NCBI RefSeq assembly: GCF_023053635.1
Contig: NC_086183.1
Coordinates: forward strand, 28,283,501 to 28,347,500
Reading direction: 5' to 3'
DNA from: Elgaria multicarinata webbii
Taxonomy: Eukaryota; Chordata; Lepidosauria; Squamata; Anguidae
Length of the DNA stretch: 64,000 nucleotides
Under the pieces are notes generated by a model. It worked only from the letters and a program-made list of their open reading frames with translations, did no database searches and was not told where the DNA came from. Within the stretch, counting starts at the first letter, position 1, and every line of letters begins with the position of its first letter. Shown piece after piece: positions 56,872-64,000 of the stretch. A program made the position numbers and the translations under genes.

Positions 56872-59800
56872 ATGGGCCCTTTACCAGCCAGCTGCTCGAG
56901 GCTGCTGGCTGCACTGCTCCTAGCCCTCTGCAGGATCCAGTGGGCCGACGGAGGAGACTGTAAGGGGCACCGTCAGGTGCTGCGCAGCGTATCTGGCTAT
57001 GTGACAGACGGGCCCGGCAATTATTCCGTCAACGGCAATTGCGAGTGGCTGGTGGAAGGTGAGAATATGAGGAGGGACATTCTCTTTCCTTTGGTGGTGG
57101 GTGATGGGTAAGGTGAACTGGAAATCCAAATGAATCACTCTGAACTGAAGGGAAGAAGGGTCTGCCACAAGGAAAAACTTCCTGATTGTTAGAGCAGTAC
57201 GACAATGGAACCAGTTACCTAGGGAGGTTGTGGGCTCTCCCACACTAGAGGCCTTCAAGAGGCAGCTGGACAACCATCTGTCAGGGATGCCTTAGGGTGG
57301 ATTCCTGCATTGAGCAGGGGGTTGGACTCGATGGCCTTGTAGGCCCCTTCCAACTCTGCTATTCTATGATTCTATGAACATACTTTTTTTTTTTAACTGG
57401 AAGAGGTCCTGTGCCTCTTAACAGATGCATGATTACAGCATTTGGGGCCCTCTTAAGGTCGACTACATACTAGTCCTCTAACCCTCGCTTCCCTTTTTGT
57501 TCCCTGCTCAGCTCCCAGCAGCAGCTATCGCATCCTCCTGACCTTCATGTTTATGGATACGGAATGCACCTATGACTACCTCTTTGTTTACGACGGCGAT
57601 TCTCCCAGCAGCCCATTGCTGGCCAGCCTCAGTGGCAGCACCCTGCCCCCCACTGTTGAAGCTACCTCAGGCAAGGTAGTTGAGCCTGGAGGTGGGAAGT
57701 TGGGTCACATCACAACCGGTAATGTAGCCCTACCATCGACCCGGAGCCATAGATGTGGAGCGTATCCCTGCCTCTGAAAGCAAGGATGGGCAGCCTGCCC
57801 GCTGGGCCGGCATGTGGTCCTCTGCCTAATTTCATGTGCCCCCCCTGTTGAGTTTGTGCAATGGCGAACCGATTAACATACGTGGTGTGATAAATAAACA
57901 GCTTTGTCTTTATCCCAATAACCTGTGCATGTCACCCAGGACATCAGGGGTTCATGCACCTGCCCATCTTCCAGTGTGATAAATGCCATCGTTTGCCAGC
58001 AATGCCCGACTGCATTTTACTCAGGAGAAACAGGCCAGTCTCCATGCAAAGGAGTAAAAGGACACAGGAGTGGCAATGTTGAGAAACCACTGGGGGGACA
58101 TTTTAACCTCCAAAGGCATTCTGTGAATGACCTTAAGGTGCCCATTCTTGAACAAAAGAATTTCAAAGACAAATACTAATGTGAAACCCCTTCAGCTCCA
58201 ATTCTTGAAGAGATTCAACCCTATTTCCTGTGGTTTGAATGACAAAGAGTCACCCTACATATCCATTCCCTATTACACTGCCATCTGGGTTATCACCAAC
58301 CCAGTTCGTGAATGGCAACTGTCAAGATAATTATTACTGTTGTTTTTGCATTTTAATTCTCTCTGGCCATGCAGTTTACATTCTCCCCACTCCCAGCATG
58401 CATATATAAATCTGCCAGTTGGAGGTGAACACTTCATGCATGTGGTGAAGTGTCCAGTGCCCAGGAAAGCTTATGCCAGAATGAACATGTTAGTATCACA
58501 AGACTTGTTGTTTATATCGAATGCCTGTCCCTTCTCTGCTTCTTCCCTTTTATGACAGTGTTTGTGACCCCCTCACATTTGTGGAGGTGAGAAGGCTCTG
58601 GATCTCACCCCCTAGAGAAAGGGGGTGGCCCCCTTTCCCCCAAGTGCAGGCACTGATGATCTTCCCAAGTCCTGGTAGAGGTTGATGCCCCCAATCCGTT
58701 GCCTTACAGTGCAATCTTGTGCATGTCTACTGGGAAGTAAGTCCCATGAGATGCAACAGGCTTACTTCCAGGTAAATATGTATAGGATTGCAGCCTGGGT
58801 TTGCCTCTATTCTTGTGTTGGCCCTGGGGTTTGTATACATCAAGGCTAAATGGGCAGTTTTACAGGTGTGGCTTTATAAGCTGTGTGGAATAGGACCCAT
58901 AGGTTTGGGCCGGATCTACACTACTGCTTTAAAGCGCTTTATAACAGTTTTGACAACTGTTGGGGCCCAGGACACACTCCATATACAGTTGTCAAAACTG
59001 TTATAAAGCGCTTTAAAGCAGTAGTGTAGATCCGGCCTTGGACGGCATGTAGCTTTGGCCCCTTGCAAGTCCCTTTGGCGTCATCCTGGTGCCTTGACTT
59101 CCGCGTCCTTGAACCACTCATGGCTTCTTCCTTCCTGCTTTGCAGATGCTATTGCACCTGTTCAGTGACGCCAACTACAACCTGCTGGGCTTTAACGCCA
59201 CCTACGCTATCTCGCTGTGCCCGATGGGCTGCTCGGGACGTGGGATCTGCAGCAACGACGGGCGCTGCGCCTGCTTCCAAGATTGGGGCGGCGAGGACTG
59301 CTCCATGCCCGACTGCACCACCTATTGTCAGAGCCATGGCACTTGCAGCCAGGTAAGACTAGACACCCTTGTGCCTGTCGGCTGTGCTTAGAATTTGAAG
59401 TCCCAGCTGGTTTTCCTGATGTCAAGGGCAGCATTTTCATCTCCTCCTGCCCATAGGCCCTTTTTACTCTGCAAGGAGCATGTTAGTTTAGGTTTTCTGA
59501 GCCTGATGAGATGTGCCTCGTTTCTGCTCACCTCTCTCCGGCAGGAGTCGAGACACTGCCAGTGTGAGCCTGGATTCGTGGGCCAGGCCTGTGACTTAGC
59601 CCTGAGCGAGAACCAAGGAGCCGGCAAGTGGTACAACGTGAGTGCCTGGGATCCCAGTTTCCAGCCCCGCACAGCTGCCGCCGGTGCTTTCCTGGCCTCC
59701 ACTGGAGGACTGTACATCTTCGGAGGTCAGACATCGTCCCATTATATTCTCCTGTAGGCAAATGAAGGGAGCAGCTGCAGGCTTCTGGGGGACTGATGTG

Positions 59801-60930
59801 CACTTCTTCAGGCTGGCTGAAAGCTGAAACACATGATCAGCAGCATCGTGTGCTCTGGCGCTTGAAAAAAAACCCTAGCCCAACGTATAAGCAAAATAGA
59901 ATATGAAGGAGAATATTTTCTGCTGCCCAGCGTATCGCGAGGAAGCTTTGCTTCTTATTTCCTACAGGGGAGCATCCAACCATGCACTCCCCACCCCGGC
60001 AGCCTGAATGGTACAGTCTGGGGAACGAATGCACCATGTGATTCTCCTGATCATGTGTTCTGGATCTTCAGCTGGCCAAGCTGAATGACTCCTTTGCTAT
60101 AGGAACAGCAGGAAGAGATGCAAACAGGAGGCGAGACCTCTGGGGCTGTGCAGGCCATATAAAGTGAATGAAGCCTCGGGTTCTCCATCTCCAGCCAACT
60201 TTTCTCTGCTTCCCTTGATGGCCAAGCACTGATTCCCGTCTCCTTTGCAACGCTGTATGCGTGTCTCTGTTACGACGCTGTATGCGTGTCTCTGTTACGA
60301 CGCTGCATGCACGTCTCTTTTACGACGCTGCATGCATGTCTCTTTTACGACGCTGCATGCATGTCTCTTTTACGACGCTGCATGCACGTCTCTTTTACGA
60401 CGCTGCATGCACGTCTCTTTTACGACGCTGCATGCATGTCTCTTTTACGACGCTGCATGCATACATCAGAAGAGGGTGTGAGGAGTTTTTCAGCCTTTTC
60501 AAGGAAGCATGAAGTGGGGCTGGCTGGCCTGATCTAACCATTTTAGTAGTGCTGGTGGCCCTGCTATCTAGATTTCTCTAGAAGGTTTATATCCCATCTT
60601 TTGATCCAGCGATGTCTGAGGTGGTTTATTGCACTCAGGCCCTGCTTGTGGGTTTCCCGCAACTGGTCGACCACTGTGTGAACAGGATGCTGGGCGAGAC
60701 GGACCCTTGGTCTGAGGTCTTCTCATGTTGAGGTATTACAACGATATAACAGAACTGCTCAGCAGTCCTTGTTCATCCGGTGAGAGTGTCCTTCCCTTCT
60801 TCCCTTCCACTTTTGCAGGCTCTTTCTGCTTCCCTCCCCAGGTTTGGATTTGAACACAGCCCTGGGCGACCTTGTCTTATATAACTTCACCACCAATATG
60901 TGGCATCGACGAGTGCTCAGTCCTTCTCCG
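56872..60930 (+). CDS. MEGF8: Multiple EGF-like domains 8 (MEGF8), first five exons, partial
   Basis: Exons 56872-57058, 57512-57675, 59146-59352, 59545-59725 and 60842-60930 join in frame through GT-AG introns into 276 residues; the rest of this very long protein lies beyond the window. Residues 1-28 are a signal peptide. A CUB domain (about 30-140) follows with DCKGHRQVL, YSVNGNCEWLVE, DTECTYDYLFVYDGDSP and LFSDANYNLLGFNATY. EGF-like modules are at C142-C169 and C174-C202. From about 210 the first kelch strand begins (YIFGGLDLNTALGDLVLYNF). All match human MEGF8 as I remember it. The ATG has A at -3 and G at +4. MEGF8 is a single-pass surface protein related to attractin that, with MOSMO and MGRN1, lowers Smoothened levels; human loss causes Carpenter syndrome 2 (established knowledge). 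Confidence 0.95.
57150..57377 (+). repeat. CR1 LINE 3' end, MEGF8 intron 1
   Basis: Encodes RKNFLIVRAVRQWNQ-type remnants (AAAAACTTCCTGATTGTTAG), then GAGCAGGGGGTTGGACTCGA and the terminal CTATTCTATGATTCTATGA. It fills half of this 453-bp intron. Confidence 0.8.
57925..58330 (+). mobile_element. Penelope-like retroelement fragment (GIY-YIG region), MEGF8 intron 2
   Basis: The frame at 57925-58179 encodes SSSVINAIVCQQCPTAFYSG, ETGQSPCKGVKGHRSGN and KPLGGHFNLQRHSVNDLKVP, then ILEQKNFKDK. The cysteines, the Y-x-GETGQS loop, HRS and the H-F-N...H-S segment match the GIY-YIG endonuclease at the C-terminus of Penelope-like elements. No reverse-transcriptase part is seen upstream, so the copy is 5'-truncated. 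Confidence 0.7.
58709..58796. mobile_element. Short palindromic repeat, MEGF8 intron 2
   Basis: GTGCAATCTTGTGCATGTCT to GTATAGGATTGCAGCC, with AAGTAAGTCCCATG in the core. The best-preserved member of the family at 6477-6575. Confidence 0.6.
58908..59037. mobile_element. 130-bp palindromic MITE with TTG target duplication, MEGF8 intron 2
   Basis: GGCCGGATCTACACTACTGC pairs perfectly with GCAGTAGTGTAGATCCGGCC, and the arms continue through TTTAAAGCGCTTTATAACAG and TTTTGACAACTGT. TTG flanks both ends (58905-58907 and 59038-59040). A 3-bp duplication fits PIF/Harbinger-type transposition. It lies 108 bases before exon 3. Confidence 0.85.
60251..60462. repeat. 25-bp tandem repeat, 8.5 units, MEGF8 intron 4
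   Basis: CGCTGCATGCATGTCTCTTT TACGA-type units start every 25 bases from 60251 to 60451. Early units read TGTATGCGTG, later ones TGCATGCACG or TGCATGCATG. Because 25 is not a multiple of three, the same peptide pattern appears in all three frames, so the open frames here are artefacts. Confidence 0.92.
60600..60730 (+). repeat. CR1-type LINE 3' fragment, MEGF8 intron 4
   Basis: GACCACTGTGTGAACAGGAT followed by GACCCTTGGTCTGA, the end of the CR1-like subfamily, decayed. It lies about 110 bases before exon 5. Confidence 0.55.
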
Positions 60931-60936
60931 GTGAGT

Positions 60937-61225
60937 GAGGGCCTTCTCTTCTGCCTCTCCCAGGCTGTGGAATGGCTTGCCGGGAGAGATTTGTCAACTT
61001 AACAGTCTTCTGGAATTTAAGAAAGCCATAAAGACTGATCTCTTCCGGCAGGCCTCCCCAGTCGAATTTTAAGATGCGTTTTAATAATGTATTGCCTTTT
61101 AATAATGTATTAGTTTTATACGTTTTTAATCAATTATATGTATTTTATGGTCTTTTGTATTTGTGTTGTACCCCACCTCTATCCAGATGAGAGGCGGGTA
61201 AGATTTATTATTATTATTCCTTTCC
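60937..61225 (+). repeat. L2-like LINE 3' end directly after the exon 5 donor
   Basis: GGGCCTTCTCTTCTGCCTCT and CCAGGCTGTGGAATGGCTTG encode the RT end (FSSAS-RLWNGLPGEI), followed by FKKAIKTDLFRQA, the 3' UTR, CCCCACCTCTATCCAGATGA and an ATT tail. The 5' truncation point lies about six bases after the end of MEGF8 exon 5 (60930). Confidence 0.75.
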
Positions 61226-61354
61226 CTGTTGCTGAGGACCACTCCCTCAATGGTCCTTAGCACTGATGTCCTCAGCCGGGAGGGGGGACATACACCTGAG
61301 ATGCTTAAAGCACCTAACTGAAAATGTCATGTGTGAATGCAATAAAAGGAATGC

Positions 61355-61860
61355 AATAAAAGGAAGGCCTTCTTCACACAGCGCATAGTTAAATTATGGA
61401 ATTCACTACCACAAGATGTGGTGATGGCCGCCCATTTGGATGGCTTTCAAAGGGGGTTGGATAAATTCCTGGAGGAGAAGGCTATCAATGGCTACTAGCC
61501 CTGATGGTTATGTGCTGCCTCCAGTATCCGAGGCAGTAAGCCTGTGTTGCTGGGGAACATGGGCGGGAGGGTACTGCTGCACCATGTTATTATTATTATT
61601 TATTTATTTATTTATTTATATAGCACCATCAATGTACATGGTCCTGTACAGAGTAAAACAGTAAATAGCAAGACCCTGCCGCATAGGCTTACATTCTAAT
61701 AAAACCATAATAAAACAATAAGGAGGGGAAGAGAATGCATGTCCTGCTTTGTTGGTCCCTGGCCCACAGCTGATTGGCCCCTGTGTGAACAGAATGCTGG
61801 ACTAGATGGACCCTCGGTCTGATCCAGCAGGGCTCTTCTGATGTCCTTATGTCAACAAAT
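61355..61860 (+). repeat. CR1-type LINE 3' end interrupted by an L2-like tail
   Basis: CTTCACACAGCGCATAGTTA, AATTCACTACCACAAGATGT, GGGGTTGGATAAATTCCTGG, then (after the insert) GTCCTGCTTTGTTGGTCCCT and GAACAGAATGCTGGACTAGA. The insert at 61587-61737 is a reversed L2-like 3' end; CATG flanks it (61583-61586 and 61738-61741). Confidence 0.8.
61587..61737 (-). repeat. L2-like 3' end inserted in CR1
   Basis: (ATT)/(TTTA) tail, TATAGCACCATCAATGTACA, GACCCTGCCGCATAGGCTTA and AGGAGGGGAAGAGAATGC. Reversed copy of the unit at 28133 and 13679, severely 5'-truncated. Confidence 0.8.
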
Positions 61861-62019
61861 GTGTGTGTCACATGGGGCGCACCCTTCATGGAGTCTGGAT
61901 TGGCTGAGTCTTCCTGCTGAGGGGATGCTTCATGGCAAACTGTTTGCAAGCTATGTTTGCTCCAGCTTCAAATGAGCAGGCTCAACTTACAAGAAAGGAG
62001 ATTTCAACTAAATGTCCTT

Positions 62020-62440
62020 TATTTGTTTTATTTATTTAAAATATTTCCTGGCTGCCTTTTAGGGCAGGAGCACTCCCAAGTCAGTGTACAATATTAAAAC
62101 TCAGTAAAATCTGATACAGTCTTATAAAGCAATAAAAACAGCAACACCAGCAAACGTATCAGGGGAACGCCAAAGTAAAACAGTATATTTTCAGGACCTT
62201 CTTAAAATCCTGCAGTGGTGGGGCCTGGCTAACCCCTAATAGCAATTTATTTCAGAGGTGCGGGGGCCACTGCAAAAAAGGCCCTGTCACATGTGATCGA
62301 CCCACCTAACTGCTCTCAGGTGTGCAAATGAGAAGGGCCTCTCTTGCTGATCTTAAAAGTGCAGGCAGGCTGATATGGGCAAAGGCAGTCCATAAGTAAT
62401 TTAGGAGGAATTCCCTGTTTTACGAGGGAACCGGTTGCAT
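62020..62440 (-). repeat. L2-like LINE 3' end, diverged
   Basis: TTATTTGTTTTATTTATTTA, then GGGCAGGAGCACTCCCAAG, an A-rich reversed 3' UTR, and GGGGCCACTGCAAAAAAGGC, which is the reversed remnant of the RT C-terminus (AFFAVAPAPL-like). Diverged. Confidence 0.5.
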
Positions 62441-62499
62441 CAGAAGGTGGTGGATTCTCCTCCCTTAAAGGTTTTTAATTAAGCTGGATGGCCAACAAT

Positions 62500-63220
62500 C
62501 GGGGATGCTGTAACAGTGAATTTTACAGATTGGATTACTGTAACGCGCTCTATGTGTGGCTGCCTTTGAAGAGTGTTTGGAAACTCCAGCTGGTTCAAAG
62601 AGCTGCAGCCAGATTGTTGACCGGGGCTGGTTACAGGGAGCACACAACTCCCCTGTTAAAACAGCTTCACTGGCTTCCAGTCTGTTTCCGGGCACAATTC
62701 AAAGTGCTGGTTATGACCTATAAAGCTCTATATGGTTCGGGTCCAGGTTATTTGAAAGCCCGTATTCTCCCTTATGAGCCTGCCCGTGCTTTGAGATCTT
62801 CTGGAGAAGCCCTTCTTTCAGTCCCACCTTCTTCACAGGCACGCTTGGTGGGAACACGGGAGAGGGCCTTCTCAGTGGCTGCTCTGGAACTCTCTTTCAG
62901 TCCCACCTTCTTCACAAGCGCACTTGGTGGGAACATGGGAGAGGGCCTTCTCGGTGGCTGCTCCAGTGCTCTGGAACTCTCTTCCCGGGGAAGCTAGGCT
63001 GGCTCCCTCCTTGATGGGCTTTCGGAAGCAGGCAAAAACTTTTTTGTTCCAGCAGGCCTTTGGAGAATAATCCAGCCCTCCATCTTTGTTAATGTTTTAT
63101 AATTTTGGTGTGTATTTTTTAATTGTTTATGGTTTTGTTCCCCTCCCCCCATGTATATTTTAAACTTTGTAAGGCCGCCTTAAGGCCCAGCATTGGGCAA
63201 AAGGCGGGATACAAATAAAT

Positions 63221-63251
<31 letters not shown>

Positions 63252-63252
63252 C
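62500..63252 (+). repeat. L2-like LINE 3' portion with internal duplication
   Basis: Encodes LDYCNALYVWLPLKSVWKLQ, RAAARLLTGAGYREHTTPLL, KQLHWLPVCFRAQFKVLVMT and YGSGPGYLKARILPYEPARA of an L2-clade RT, then the 3' UTR and (AAT)n. A segment of about 75 bases is tandemly duplicated at about 62815-62890 and 62895-62967 (TTTCAGTCCCACCTTCTTCA occurs twice). Confidence 0.8.
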
Positions 63253-63254
63253 AA

Positions 63255-64000
63255 CAACTACAACTACAAACGAGAAGGATCTTGGAATTGTTGTAGATCG
63301 CAAGTTGAATATGAGCCAACAGTGCGATATGGCTGCAAGAAAGGCAAATGCTATTTTGGGCTGCATTAATAGAAGTATAGCTTCCAAATCACGTGAGGTC
63401 CTGGTTCCTCTTTATTCGGCCCGGGTTAGGCCTCATCTAGAGTATTGCGTCCAGTTCTGGGCTCCACAATTCAAGAAGGACGCAGACAAGCTGGAGCGTG
63501 TTCAGAGGAGGGCAACCAGGGCTGGATCTACACTACTGCTTTAAAGTGCTTTATAACAGTTATAAAGCACTTTAACTGCTTTAAAGCACTTTAAAACTGA
63601 TATAAAGTGCTTTAAAGCAATAGTGTAGATCCAGCCCAGGATGATCGGGTCTGGAAACAAAGCCCTATGAAGAGAGACTGAAAGAACTAGGCATGTTTAG
63701 CCTGGAGAAGAGAAGATTGAGGGGAGACATGATAGCACTCTTCAAATACTTAAAAGGTTGTCACATAGAGGAGGGCCAGGATCTCTTCTCGGTCATCCCA
63801 GAGTGCAGGACACAGAATAACGGGCTCAAGTTAAAGGAAGCCAGATTCCAGCTGGACATCAGGAAAAACTTCTTGATTGTTAGAGCAGTGCGACAATGGA
63901 ATCAGTTACCTGGGGAGGTTGTGGGCTCTCCCACACTAGAGGCCTTTAAGAGGCAGCTGGACAAGCATCTGTCAGGGATGCTTTAGGGTGGATTCCAGCA
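63255..64000 (+). repeat. CR1 LINE 3' portion, interrupted, runs to window edge
   Basis: Encodes [40 protein letters not shown] and LERVQRRAT; after the insertion at 63520-63636 it continues with [40 protein letters not shown] and HLSGML. These are C-terminal segments of CR1 ORF2; the 3' tail is beyond the window. Confidence 0.85.
63520..63636. mobile_element. 117-bp palindromic MITE with CAG target duplication, inside CR1
   Basis: GGCTGGATCTACACTACTGC pairs with GCAATAGTGTAGATCCAGCC; the interior is made of repeated TTTAAAGTGCTTTATAAC-type words. CAG flanks both ends (63517-63519 and 63637-63639). The CR1 frame resumes without loss, so this is a clean insertion. Same family as 58908-59037. 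Confidence 0.85.

Noticed and set aside
60251-60462. CRISPR-like array
   Set aside because: Units are contiguous with no spacers, and the setting is a vertebrate intron; it is a simple tandem repeat.
60245-60537. Three overlapping frames encoding a Cys/Met/Leu-rich repeat peptide
   Set aside because: A 25-base tandem repeat read in three frames gives the same pattern in each; it lies inside a MEGF8 intron.

Overview
The window is vertebrate genomic DNA, most likely from a squamate reptile (lizard-like; species not identifiable). Squamate origin is inferred from a Bov-B (RTE) LINE, four copies of a Sauria-type SINE with a Bov-B-like tail, CR1 and L2-like LINE 3' ends with (AAT)n or (AAAT)n tails, a Penelope-like endonuclease remnant and many palindromic DNA-transposon derivatives. 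Three protein-coding genes can be supported: an intact single-exon Toll-like receptor on the minus strand, best matched to TLR21; a complete 15-exon TMEM145 on the plus strand; and the first five coding exons of MEGF8 on the plus strand, which runs off the right edge.

Layout. 1-3207: repeats downstream of TLR21. 3208-6105: TLR21 (minus). 6106-14660: intergenic repeats, including a Bov-B copy at 13370-14548. 14660-15640: CpG-rich promoter and first exon of TMEM145. 15095-49621: TMEM145 coding span, 15 exons joined by consensus GT-AG introns, with a first intron of about 8.6 kb; poly(A) signal at 50448. 50460-56871: repeat-rich spacer holding an apparently exact 614-bp direct duplication. 56872-60930: MEGF8 coding exons 1-5 (signal peptide, CUB, two EGF-like modules, first kelch strand). 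60931-64000: next MEGF8 intron, made almost wholly of L2 and CR1 LINE remnants.

TMEM145 followed by MEGF8 in the same orientation is the arrangement I recall from human 19q13.2. TLR21, which mammals lack, lies divergently upstream of TMEM145 here, about 9 kb between start codons. The three genes have no obvious shared pathway: endosomal DNA sensing, a seven-helix membrane protein, and a Hedgehog/BMP-related surface protein. I do not see a clearly new biological system. The most notable structures are long near-perfect palindromes: a perfect 130-bp hAT-type palindrome with an 8-bp target duplication, a foldback with 117-bp arms inside Bov-B, and a palindromic family with 3-bp duplications. There are also transposons nested in transposons and several repeats sitting directly at splice sites of the host genes.
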